From: an uncultured Clostridia bacterium
Lineage (GTDB): Bacteria; Bacillota; Clostridia; Christensenellales; Pumilibacteraceae
Direction of reading: 5' to 3'
Assembly: GCA_934270565.1 (NCBI GenBank)
Contig: CAKQPR010000031.1
Coordinates: 1 to 16,208, forward strand
Length of the DNA stretch: 16,208 nucleotides
Below are positions 1-7,118 of this stretch, in pieces. Position numbers and translations under genes: made by a program. The notes under the pieces were generated by a model. It saw only the letters and a list, made by a program, of their open reading frames with translations, was not told where the DNA came from and made no database searches. How positions within the stretch are numbered: position 1 is the first letter of the stretch; each line of letters starts with the position of its first letter.

Positions 1-153
1 TGCACATAGTCAAGCGATATAATACAGCACTCAAACGGGCGATAAATCGCTCGCTCGAAAGTTGGTACAGCACAGGCGAACATCCGCAATCCGAGGGCGA
101 CCAAATAAGTCCGAAATCGGCTAAAAAACGCATAATTTATACTAAAACACACG
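1..153. other. Unassigned left-edge sequence
   Basis: Forward frame 3 is open from base 3 to a TAG at 201-203, so this could be the tail of a gene that starts before the window. The predicted peptide is basic (it begins HIVKRYNTALKRAINRSLE) and I do not recognise it. The frame runs straight through the terminator hairpin at 154-191, which argues against it being a real C-terminus. Frames 1 and 2 stop at 7-9 and 20-22, so an upstream gene could equally end there, leaving the rest as a 3' untranslated region. Confidence 0.3.
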
Positions 154-191
154 AAAAGCAGTCATTCTTGCGAAAGAGTGACTGCTTTTTT
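154..191. terminator. Strong Rho-independent terminator
   Basis: AAAAGCAGTCA (154-164) pairs with TGACTGCTTTT (179-189). The stem extends inward through TTCTT/AAGAG (one wobble pair) to a GCGA tetraloop at 170-173, giving about 16 pairs followed by a T run to 191. The outer A/T tracts also make it usable from the minus strand. It closes whatever transcription unit enters from the left edge. Confidence 0.85.
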
Positions 192-234
192 CTCTGCATT
201 TAGTTCGTCAAAACTCGAAAAATACCCTAAAAAA

Positions 235-276
235 CGGGGGTGGTCAGAAAAACTGAACACTTTCCCGTATATACGG
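235..276. other. Possible insertion-sequence end and short palindrome upstream of the IstA fragment
   Basis: Just before the IstA-like frame lies GTGGTCAGAAAAACTGAACA (239-258). I associate this kind of sequence with the outer repeats of some IS21-family elements, but no matching right end is visible in the window. It is followed by a perfect 12-base palindrome CCGTATATACGG (265-276), which could be an operator or just the promoter region of the fragment. Both calls are tentative. Confidence 0.25.
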
Positions 277-313
277 ATATAGGTAAAAGAGGGCGACAAA
301 AGGAGCGTTTTTT

Positions 314-862
314 ATGGTAAAGTACACGTTAATCATAGAGTATTTGTCAAAAGGAAATAATTTTTCGCAGGTCGCAACGCTATGTGGTTGTTCAAGAACA
401 ACGGTGTGGCAGGTCTTGCAGCGCATTGATTTTTTGAAAATTTCGCTTGATGAAATAAAAGAAATGCAGGAAGAAGAACTTCGCTTTTTACTGTTTCCCG
501 AACGGATAAAAAAGGGCAACGGTTATTTGATTCCCGACTTCAAATGGGAAGAATTTCAAATGAGGAAACATCAATCTTCGCTTCGGTTATGTTGGAGAAG
601 ATATTGCAAACGCGCTTTGAAACAAAATCTTAAAGCGTATAGTTGGGCAAGCTTTGTTTTCTTCTATGGTCAATTTCGTAAGCCGTGTTCTGATGAAGAT
701 GATCCAAAAGATAAAGTGAGAAACAAGTTGAAACATTATAATTTAATGTTGTCATATTGCAATCCAAACGGCGAGCAATATGACAAAATTTTAAGAGAGA
801 AAGAAGAATGGCTTAAATCGTTACATCTTGACGAAAGCAAAATAGTAGATACTTCGCTTTAA
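314..862 (+). pseudogene. Truncated IS21-family transposase IstA, N-terminal part with unrelated tail
   Basis: The 182-residue frame starts at ATG 314 behind AAAGGAG (299-305). Residues 1-45 carry the IstA helix-turn-helix, with the telltale GCSRTTVWQVLQR. This is followed by the IstA-type LLFPE motif and then the PDFKWEEF...LCWRRYC...YSWASFVFFYGQF segment to about residue 123, which lines up with the usual PD...EL...LLW.EY...YS.FC..Y pattern. Full IstA is roughly 400-500 residues and continues into a DDE catalytic core. Here that core is absent and the last ~58 residues are a charged sequence I cannot place. No IstB ATPase gene follows. The region is AT-rich compared with everything after 930, consistent with horizontal origin. 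It is most likely a decayed element, though a retained DNA-binding protein cannot be excluded. Confidence 0.75.
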
Positions 863-912
863 TGTTGGTGCATATTAAAAAATAGAATTACGGCATTGAA
901 AAACCGTGATAA

Positions 913-1104
913 AATTTAATATATAAAACCGTGCTTATAATAGCGCACAGAATGAGAACGGTTGCGGGCGCGGACAGAATCGTGGTTTTGTCGGACGGCG
1001 TCGTGGCAGAGCAGGGAAATCCCGACGAACTATATAATAAAAACGGTATTTACACCCGTATGGTCGATTTGCAATCGGCAAGCGGAAAGTGGAAAATTAA
1101 ATAA
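913..1104 (+). pseudogene. 3' remnant of an ABC-exporter ATPase gene
   Basis: In forward frame 1 the sequence reads TVLIIAHRMRTVAGADRIVV, then LSDGVVAEQGNPDELY and a tail ending in KWKIK and TAA (1102-1104). This is the H-loop (switch His in IIAHR), the D.I.VL..G...E.G..-.EL block and the C-terminus of an MsbA/MdlB-type ABC exporter nucleotide-binding domain. Family similarity begins near 928. Upstream the frame is closed by TAA at 910-912, and no Walker A, Q-loop, signature or Walker B motif is present. Only about the last 59 codons survive, so the protein cannot function. The break lies between the IstA-like fragment and 928, suggesting deletion, insertion-linked rearrangement, or an assembly join. 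Confidence 0.85.
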
Positions 1105-1321
1105 GCCGATTAAAGGATAAATTATACCTCTGTTGCGGGGGATTCCACGAAACAGCCGTGCAAACCGCCCGGCTGTTTCTCTGCGTGACAGTTAAAGACG
1201 GATGCTGCTCGTTAAATTTAAAATAGACCGTACTTTTTCCGTTTCTCTTGTCAAAAAAGATAAACGGAAAGGTTAAAAAACGGTAATAATTACCTATAGC
1301 GGCATTTTTCGGTAGCATAAT
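1105..1321. other. Non-coding region after the ABC remnant
   Basis: There is no convincing gene in this stretch. It contains the hairpin listed separately at 1149-1179 and a second 9-base inverted repeat, TTTCCGTTT (1236-1244) with AAACGGAAA (1262-1270), separated by 17 bases. The second lacks a T run and has no assigned role. A short open frame on the minus strand across 1097-1336 lacks any recognisable protein character. Confidence 0.6.
1149..1179 (+). terminator. Terminator-like hairpin downstream of the ABC remnant
   Basis: GAAACAGCCG (1149-1158) and CGGCTGTTTC (1170-1179) form a perfect 10-base-pair stem with an 11-base loop, 45 bases after the ABC remnant's stop. The T tract after it is poor (TTTCTCT), so it is a weak intrinsic terminator or an mRNA 3'-end stabiliser. 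It was probably the original 3' end of the intact ABC gene. Confidence 0.45.
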
Positions 1322-1374
1322 TGATAAAAATATCACTTTTGCTATTTACAAGTTCGCCGTAAACGGTGTAAGAT
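1322..1374 (+). promoter_or_regulatory. Promoter with upstream palindromic operator for the esterase/GLUG lipoprotein
   Basis: TGATA-AAAA-TATCA (1322-1335) is a perfect inverted repeat. Ten bases after its GATA...TATC core comes a -35-like TTTACA (1345-1350), then an 18-base spacer and a -10-like TAAGAT (1369-1374). Bases 1323-1350 match 5989-6016 upstream of the operon at 26 of 28 positions. The start of transcription would be near 1381, giving a leader of about 125 bases. A palindrome abutting the -35 box is a typical activator position. The AraC-family protein encoded at 5084-5896 is the obvious candidate, by inference. Confidence 0.7.
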
Positions 1375-1505
1375 AAAAGCGATTCGGTGACGGCGATTGT
1401 CGCGTGCGGGCGGTTATATCCGCTTCGGGCGCGAAAAGATCAAGTTTCCGAAACGCATTTCGATTTAACGTCCGGGGCAAAATAACTTCGGCGGCGGGAG
1501 GAAAA

Positions 1506-4500
1506 ATGAAAAGAAGAATTTGGCTGAGCACACTCGTTTTCACGCTGATTGCGGTACTCGCGTCGGTGGCGGTTGCATGCGGCGGCAACGATACGCCCGA
1601 GCCTGCGCGCTGCGACCACGACTATGCCGTAAAGTACGACGATCACGACCACTGGCGCGAATGCGCGATCTGTCATGACAAGACGGACGTTACGGCGCAT
1701 GCGTTCGCCGATGAGACGGTAGAGCCGACTTATACCGAAAAAGGTTATACCGAACATACCTGCGAGTGCGGGTATACTTATCGCGGCGAAGAAACCGAAA
1801 GAATCGCGAAAGTCATCGTGCTTGCCGGGCAGAGCAACGCCGTGGGCTGGACTTACAGCAAGAATCTCAAACCCGTGGTTACGCCCGAGGAGTACGAAAA
1901 GTACCGCGCGGGCTTCGACAACGTGAAAATTTTCTATTCCAACGCGCCGTTCCAAGCCGACGACGCGCAGACGAAAACCAAGAACGAGAACTCCGCGTTC
2001 GAACCCGTCAAACTCGGTCAGGGACGTTATACCTCGCTCGAGGACGGAGCGTTCGGTCCGGAGATCGGGCTTGCGGCGTACCTTACCGAGAACTATCCCG
2101 ACGAAACTTTCTATATAATCAAGGACGCGACGGGCGGATCGACGCTTCACGGCTCGTGGCTGTGTCCTTCTTCGCTCGGGTTTCTCGAAAAGACGGAAGA
2201 GGATATCACGCTTTATAATCATCTCATGAAAAAGGTTGACGACGGCATGGCGATGCTGAAAGCGGACGGAGTGGACGCGCGTATTCTGTCGTTTGTCTGG
2301 ATGCAGGGCGAGAACGACGCTCAGTCTTACGCGTTCGATTATCCCACGCTGTGGAATAACTTTATCGGCGACGTGACGGCGGCGTTTGAAGAAAAGGGCT
2401 ACCTTACCGAAACCGGACTTACCGCGATCGACGGCGGCATCACTCAGCGTTGGACGAACTACGACGTGGTGAACGCCGCGAAAGAACGTTACTCCGCGAT
2501 CAGCAGTAAAGCGTATTTCGTCGAAGTCGCGCACGAGGACTGGATGACTTACGACCGTGACAATAACGACTACGCGCACCTCGACGCGCTGTCCATGATA
2601 AGACTGGGCAACGAGTTCGGCAAGAGTTTCGCACTCGCGTACGCTGATATTTATAACGAAAAACAGACTTACGCGCTCCCGACTCTCGACGGCGCGGGCA
2701 CGAGCGAAAATCCGTACGTTATCGCAAACGAGGACGATTACAAGACTTTCGTCTATGAAAACTATTTCAACGAAGCGGCAAGATCGGCTTGTTATAAAAT
2801 AACTGCGGATCTCGGCGCGGAGGACAGTCCGCTTCGTTTGTATGCGGGCAAGACCGTCGCGACGGCGTTCGCGGGCAAGATCGACGGCAACGGTAAAACG
2901 ATCTGTATTGATATCGGCGCAAACGCGGGAGTGGGCTTTATCGGTTACGCCGCGGGCGCGACGATTACCGACCTTACCGTGGGCGGCAAAGTCGAGTACA
3001 CGGCAAGCGGCTCGGGCGCGGGCGGCTTGGTCGGCGCGGTTCTCTACGCCGGCGGGAAGGTTACGACGCTTTCAAACTGCGTGAACGAAGCGATTATTAC
3101 GGCAAACGGCGGCGGCAACGCCGGCGGTATGATCGGCAGAAGCACCGGCAACATTTCTATCGTCGGCGGTTCGAACGGCGGCACGGTGAACGCGGGCGCG
3201 AATTACGTCGGCGGCGCGGTGGGCTATGTTCTCAGACAAGACGCGAACGTTCCCGCGGTCGCTATCAGTGACTTTACGAACGAAGGCAATATTACGGCGG
3301 CGAGCAACGCAGGCGGCTTGCTCGGAAGAAGCGACGGTTGCAACGTTACGATAACAAACTGCGCGAATAACGGCGAAGTCGCTACGACGGCAAACTACGT
3401 CGGCGGCGCGGTTGGGTATATCATCAACAGCGGCGAATACGTTCCGTCTCTGACGATTACCGACTTTACCAACGGTGGCAAAATAACCGGCGCTACGGGC
3501 GTGGGCGGCGTAGTCGGGCTTATCCATTCCGGCACTAAAGCCGCTACGCACGCGCTCAGGTTAGTCAAAAACGCAGGCGAGCTCGTCGGCACGGCCGAGG
3601 TAGGCGGCATAGTGGGCACTATCGGCGGTCAGAAGTTTACCGACCTTACCATAGAATACATCTCGGCAGGTTACGACGCGGACGGTATCGAAACTCCCGT
3701 CGGCAAGAACGCAGCCAACGCCACGAGCATTATCAAGACCTGCAAGCAGCACGACTTCGAGTTCGTAAGAACGGTTGAGGTTTCCTGCGCAGGCGACGGC
3801 TACGATTTGTACGAGTGCAGTAGCTGCGGTCAAACCGAAAAACGCAACGAGGTTCCCGCGCTTCCGCATACGCCCGAAGCGATTACGGAGGTTGCGGCAA
3901 GTTACGCGACCGCGGGCGTTAAGGCGCATTACGCTTGTTCCGTGTGCAAAAAGCACTTTACGGACGGCGCTTGCGAGAACGAAATCGTGGACTACGAAGA
4001 GTGGAAAGCGGGCGACGGTAAAATAGCCGCCGAGAAAGACGACGAAACTTACGGTACGGCGGAAAAGCCGTATTCGATTGCAAATGTAGCCGACTATAAG
4101 GCGTTTGCGGCGGCGGTCAACGGTAAAAACAATATGTCCGGGAAATACGCGAAACTCACTGCCGACATCGGCAGCGCGGAAGATCCGATTACTTCGGTTA
4201 TCGGAAACGAAAATGCCGCAAGATTTTCGGGTACGCTCGACGGAAACGGCAAGACCGTTTACGTAACGCTTACGGCAACGAACGGCGTAGGCGTAGTGGG
4301 TTATTCGGGCGGCGCGACCGTGCTTAATCTTACCGTTCGGGGTACGATTACCTGCTCGGGTAACGCAATGGGCGCAGGCGGCGTTGTGGGCACGCCCGTT
4401 TATGCAGACGGCGCGGTTACTACCGTCAAAAACTGCGTTAACGAAGCGACCGTGAAGAATACGCACGCAACCAACGGCAATGCCGGCGGTATCGTTGGCA

Positions 4501-4955
4501 GAAGCACCGCAAACCTTTTGATCGAAAACTGCGTAAACAAAGGTGAAGTGTCGACTACTGCGAAATATGCTGGCGGCATACTCGGCTACTCGTACAAGGC
4601 TACTACGGCTCCGTCGGCTCCGTCGGTTACGATAAAGAATTGTCGCAACGAGGGCGCGATTTCCGGCAAGACCGGTATCGGCGGCATAGTGGGTATTCTG
4701 TTGGGGAATACCGGCACCGAGGCTCAGACCGTCGAAGGCGTGACGAATACGGGCACCGTTGAAGGAACGGATCAGGTCGGCGGCATCATCGGCACAATCG
4801 GTAAAGGCGAGTTCACTTCGATTACGATTACATACTATAAGGCAGGTTTAATCGACGACGGCGGCAACGATATAGTCGTAGGAAAAGACAGCAACAGCAA
4901 CGGCAACACTGCGATTACCAAGCTCGATGCGCTCGAAGGTACGCTTGCGGCGTAA
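1506..4955 (+). CDS. Lipoprotein: SASA/CE6-type carbohydrate acetylesterase with two GLUG beta-helix modules
   Basis: This 1149-residue protein starts at ATG 1506 behind GGGAGGA; an in-frame ATG at 1404 lacks both a signal peptide and a Shine-Dalgarno sequence. Residues 1-25 form a lipoprotein signal with candidate lipid-bearing Cys25. A Cys/His-rich segment (36 to ~98) precedes a SASA-type SGNH hydrolase (about 101-385). It shows GQSN (nucleophile Ser110), FGPEIGLA, KDATGGSTLHGSW, WMQGEND (265-271) and YAHLD (likely catalytic His358). This family removes acetyl groups from sugars such as xylan or sialic acid. The rest is GLUG module A (~393-740), a second CxxC-rich linker (746-835) and GLUG module B (~849-1140), built of repeated GGxVG strands and likely right-handed beta-helices. 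It should sit on the outer face of the membrane and deacetylate bound glycan. It is a single-gene unit with its own promoter and terminator. Domain order is clear; the substrate is inferred. Confidence 0.88.
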   Translation: MKRRIWLSTLVFTLIAVLASVAVACGGNDTPEPARCDHDYAVKYDDHDHWRECAICHDKTDVTAHAFADETVEPTYTEKGYTEHTCECGYTYRGEETERIAKVIVLAGQSNAVGWTYSKNLKPVVTPEEYEKYRAGFDNVKIFYSNAPFQADDAQTKTKNENSAFEPVKLGQGRYTSLEDGAFGPEIGLAAYLTENYPDETFYIIKDATGGSTLHGSWLCPSSLGFLEKTEEDITLYNHLMKKVDDGMAMLKADGVDARILSFVWMQGENDAQSYAFDYPTLWNNFIGDVTAAFEEKGYLTETGLTAIDGGITQRWTNYDVVNAAKERYSAISSKAYFVEVAHEDWMTYDRDNNDYAHLDALSMIRLGNEFGKSFALAYADIYNEKQTYALPTLDGAGTSENPYVIANEDDYKTFVYENYFNEAARSACYKITADLGAEDSPLRLYAGKTVATAFAGKIDGNGKTICIDIGANAGVGFIGYAAGATITDLTVGGKVEYTASGSGAGGLVGAVLYAGGKVTTLSNCVNEAIITANGGGNAGGMIGRSTGNISIVGGSNGGTVNAGANYVGGAVGYVLRQDANVPAVAISDFTNEGNITAASNAGGLLGRSDGCNVTITNCANNGEVATTANYVGGAVGYIINSGEYVPSLTITDFTNGGKITGATGVGGVVGLIHSGTKAATHALRLVKNAGELVGTAEVGGIVGTIGGQKFTDLTIEYISAGYDADGIETPVGKNAANATSIIKTCKQHDFEFVRTVEVSCAGDGYDLYECSSCGQTEKRNEVPALPHTPEAITEVAASYATAGVKAHYACSVCKKHFTDGACENEIVDYEEWKAGDGKIAAEKDDETYGTAEKPYSIANVADYKAFAAAVNGKNNMSGKYAKLTADIGSAEDPITSVIGNENAARFSGTLDGNGKTVYVTLTATNGVGVVGYSGGATVLNLTVRGTITCSGNAMGAGGVVGTPVYADGAVTTVKNCVNEATVKNTHATNGNAGGIVGRSTANLLIENCVNKGEVSTTAKYAGGILGYSYKATTAPSAPSVTIKNCRNEGAISGKTGIGGIVGILLGNTGTEAQTVEGVTNTGTVEGTDQVGGIIGTIGKGEFTSITITYYKAGLIDDGGNDIVVGKDSNSNGNTAITKLDALEGTLAA

Positions 4956-4974
4956 GAAAATTTAATAGTAACCG

Positions 4975-5008
4975 AAAAAGGGACTGCAATCGATTGCAGT
5001 CCCTTTTT
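4975..5008. terminator. Perfect palindromic bidirectional terminator between convergent genes
   Basis: AAAAAGGGACTGCAATC (4975-4991) is exactly repeated in reverse complement at 4992-5008, and a sixth T follows at 5009. Each strand therefore has a GC-rich stem and a T tract. It lies 20 bases after the esterase stop and 75 bases beyond the AraC gene's stop, so it can end transcription from both sides. Confidence 0.95.
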
Positions 5009-5083
5009 TCGTTTAGCGGGTTGAAAAGGGATAATTTCCGGTTCCGCGGCGGGGATTTACGGCGTTACCGTTTATTTTACGCG

Positions 5084-5896
5084 TTATTCTCCGATAGATT
5101 CTTTGCGGGTGGAGTAGGTGGCGGCGTACTCGCGAGGAGAAACGCCCGTTTCGAGTTTGAACATTTTGCTGAAATTGTACAGCGAGCCGTAACCGGTAGC
5201 TTCCGCGATTTCACTTACCGACGAGCCGTCGCCGATAAGAAGTTCGGTGGCTTTTTTGATGCGGACGGAGCGCAGGTATTTTATGGGCGAAACGTTGAAA
5301 ACCTTGGTGAAAATCTTGCGGAAGTATACGGTGCTGATGCCTGCGATAGCGGCAAGAGCATCGTTGGTGATGTCGGGATCGCCGTAGTTGGCGTGGATAT
5401 AGTTGACTACCGGTTCGAGCATATGTTTGTAACTGCTGGGAAGGTACGATTGCTTTTTGTGCGCGGTAGCTTTGTCGAGTATGCGATAGAAAATGGACTT
5501 GCACTTGAGCATATAATTGTCCTTTTTCATATCCCAGAGGTTGGCCGCCGAGACGAACAGCGCGGCGACTTCCTGCGCGGCGGTATCGGTAAGAGTGAAG
5601 TCGATAAAGCCGAACGGCTCGCTGCCGACGTTCCCCTCGAACTCGATCATAACGCACTTGCCTTTCTCGTCCATGTGCCACTGATACCGCGCGTTTTTGT
5701 CGACGAGCAGCATATTGTTCACGTCGGACACGAAGCGTTCGCCGCCGCAAACGTAAGTCGTGCGCCCGGCGATTTTCATGGTGAGCGCGTAAGTCGAGCG
5801 GTCGTTTCTGGTGACCACGCGATGATCGTTTTTGGCAATCGTGTTGATTGCGACGATGCGATTTAAGATGATTTCGGATACGTCGAGATTGTTCAT
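5084..5896 (-). CDS. AraC-family transcriptional regulator
   Basis: This 270-residue regulator has an N-terminal cupin-like sensing half (roughly 20-130, with GGERFVSDVNNMLLVDKNA and CVMIEFEG) and a C-terminal double helix-turn-helix (about 165-265). The first helix pair is LAAIAGISTVYFRKIFTKVF with SPIKYLRSVRI, and the second is VSEIAEATGYGSLYNFSKMF with SPREYAATY. These are the AraC/XylS hallmarks. I chose ATG 5896. The longer TTG frame from 5935 overlaps the -35 box, and ATG 5917 lies upstream of the -10 box. No Shine-Dalgarno sequence precedes 5896 and the predicted transcript starts only 3-4 bases before it, so translation may be leaderless. It sits between the esterase unit and the divergent operon, which share an operator-like element, making it their probable sugar-responsive activator. 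The ligand is unknown. Confidence 0.93.
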   Translation of the reverse strand: MNNLDVSEIILNRIVAINTIAKNDHRVVTRNDRSTYALTMKIAGRTTYVCGGERFVSDVNNMLLVDKNARYQWHMDEKGKCVMIEFEGNVGSEPFGFIDFTLTDTAAQEVAALFVSAANLWDMKKDNYMLKCKSIFYRILDKATAHKKQSYLPSSYKHMLEPVVNYIHANYGDPDITNDALAAIAGISTVYFRKIFTKVFNVSPIKYLRSVRIKKATELLIGDGSSVSEIAEATGYGSLYNFSKMFKLETGVSPREYAATYSTRKESIGE

Positions 5897-5905
5897 AACA
5901 AGCTT

Positions 5906-5935
5906 ATTGTAAAGCATTTTTGATAAAAATGTCAA
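5906..5935 (-). promoter_or_regulatory. Promoter of the AraC-family gene overlapping an operator-like palindrome
   Basis: On the minus strand TTGACA (plus-strand 5930-5935) and TACAAT (5906-5911) are spaced by 18 bases, a near-consensus housekeeping promoter. The plus-strand sequence TGATAAAAATGTCA (5921-5934) lies across the -35 box and differs from the 1322-1335 palindrome at one position. A protein bound there would block this promoter, which would suit negative autoregulation. The consensus -35 may itself account for part of the resemblance. Confidence 0.65.
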
Positions 5936-5988
5936 GAAGAAACGCGCGAATTATCCAAATTCAGGTAAACTAATTCGGTATCATAAAA

Positions 5989-6039
5989 GATAAAAATATC
6001 ACTTTAACTATTTACATGCGGCGCGGTATGATTTATAAT
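5989..6039 (+). promoter_or_regulatory. Operon promoter with upstream palindromic operator
   Basis: GATA-AAAA-TATC (5989-6000) is followed after exactly 10 bases by TTTACA (6011-6016), a 17-base spacer and a perfect TATAAT (6034-6039). Transcription would begin near 6046, leaving a leader of about 50 bases that ends in GGAG (6083-6086). The block is the twin of that at 1323-1350 and lies in the divergent gap next to the AraC gene, so it is the likely main target of that regulator. Confidence 0.8.
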
Positions 6040-6095
6040 TTACTACGTAACCCGACAATTTCAGGCAAGCCTTAGGGAAAACGGAGTGAGCGTTT

Positions 6096-7091
6096 ATGAA
6101 AAAAACGAGGATAGGGATATTCGGAATAGGTCACAATCACGCGGCGGCCGCAATAGACACTTTACGCAAAACCGACGGCGCGGAGATTGCGGGGCTTTAC
6201 GAGCCGAGCGACGAAACGTACGCGCGACGGGTAAAGGAAAATCCCGGCGTTTACGACGATATTCCGCGGTTTTCTCTTGACGAACTTTGCGCGACCGGTG
6301 TAGAGGCGGCAATGGTGGAAAGTTCGGTTCCGGACCTCGTGGATACGGCGACGATCTGCGCCGAGCGCGGACTGCACGTTCACATGGACAAACCCGCCGG
6401 CACGAATCTTAACGCTTACAAAAAGTTTCTCGACATCGCAAAAGACAAAAAGCTCGTGTTCCAGACGGGGTACATGTACCGTTACAACGCGGGTATCAGA
6501 TACGTTCTGAACAAGGCGAAACGCGGGGAACTCGGGCGGATATACAATATCGTCGCGACCATGAGTACCAAGCACCCCGAGTGGTTCAAACGGCAACTTT
6601 CGGGCTACGGCGTGAAATGCCCCTCGACGTTCATTTTCGGCGGACACCTCATAGATCTCGTGATGAAACTGAAAGGCAACCCAAAAGAGCTTACGGCGTT
6701 CAACGCGGTTTCGGGCGACGGCGGGATAGAACTTACCGACACTTCGGTGATTGTGATGTCGTACCCCGACGGGATCGCGACTGTGAAAACCTCGAGCGTG
6801 GAAGTCAACGGTTGGGGTATGCGCGAGTTTACGGTTTACGGCGAGAAAGGCACGGTCAGCGTTTCGCCCATCGAGTGTCCGATGATCGTTCGCGAAGCGG
6901 CGGCGGGCGAGGGCAATCCGTGGAAGGACTGCCACCGCGTGATCGATATTCCCGAAGAGGGGCGTTACGACGTGATGATGCGCGAGTTTATCGACATGAT
7001 TCAAGGCACGATTCCCTACGACGTGGATTTCGAACACGAGTATAACTTGCAAAAATATACGCTCGAAGCGTGCGGCTACGACGTGGATTAA
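6096..7091 (+). CDS. Gfo/Idh/MocA-family NAD(P)-dependent oxidoreductase
   Basis: This 331-residue cytoplasmic enzyme is the first gene of the operon, with GGAG nine bases before ATG 6096. The N-terminal Rossmann fold opens with IGIFGIGHNHAAA (residues 6-18). The family's EKP motif appears as DKP (98-100), with Lys99 the expected cofactor/substrate lysine. GGHLID (182-187) carries the expected catalytic His184 and Asp187. The C-terminal half is the usual alpha/beta substrate domain. Members oxidise or reduce hydroxyl groups on sugars, inositols and sugar acids; the length is normal for the family. The next gene, an SDR, begins 27 bases downstream, suggesting the two act in one catabolic route. 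The exact substrate cannot be read from the sequence. Confidence 0.92.
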   Translation: MKKTRIGIFGIGHNHAAAAIDTLRKTDGAEIAGLYEPSDETYARRVKENPGVYDDIPRFSLDELCATGVEAAMVESSVPDLVDTATICAERGLHVHMDKPAGTNLNAYKKFLDIAKDKKLVFQTGYMYRYNAGIRYVLNKAKRGELGRIYNIVATMSTKHPEWFKRQLSGYGVKCPSTFIFGGHLIDLVMKLKGNPKELTAFNAVSGDGGIELTDTSVIVMSYPDGIATVKTSSVEVNGWGMREFTVYGEKGTVSVSPIECPMIVREAAAGEGNPWKDCHRVIDIPEEGRYDVMMREFIDMIQGTIPYDVDFEHEYNLQKYTLEACGYDVD

Positions 7092-7118
7092 GAACGACGC
7101 AAATTGAGGAGAGATACT

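Noticed and set aside
1404..1505. Upstream ATG giving a 34-residue N-terminal extension of the esterase lipoprotein
   Set aside because: ATG 1506 has a strong GGGAGGA site and begins a proper lipoprotein signal peptide. The extension would bury that signal.
1381..1505. Possible riboswitch or structured leader before the esterase gene
   Set aside because: The ~125-base leader has only short GC-rich pairings (such as GCGG...CCGC) and no recognised aptamer pattern or terminator/antiterminator pair.
1611..1800. Zinc-finger or rubredoxin-like metal centre in the Cys-rich segment as a redox domain
   Set aside because: The spacing matches Cys/His-rich repeats common in Clostridia surface lipoproteins, not rubredoxin. 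A redox function has no support.
1440..2579. Long minus-strand open frames opposite real genes (also at 3561-4466, 6162-7823, 11330-12931, 13522-14529, 14617-16125)
   Set aside because: They lie antisense to genes with clear family motifs. Their products are Arg/Val/His-rich without any recognisable domain, as expected from the codon bias of the plus strand. No ribosome sites were seen.
4994..5866. 290-residue plus-strand open frame opposite the AraC-family gene
   Set aside because: The minus-strand frame has an intact sensing half and double helix-turn-helix. The plus-strand product is a shadow that begins inside the terminator region.
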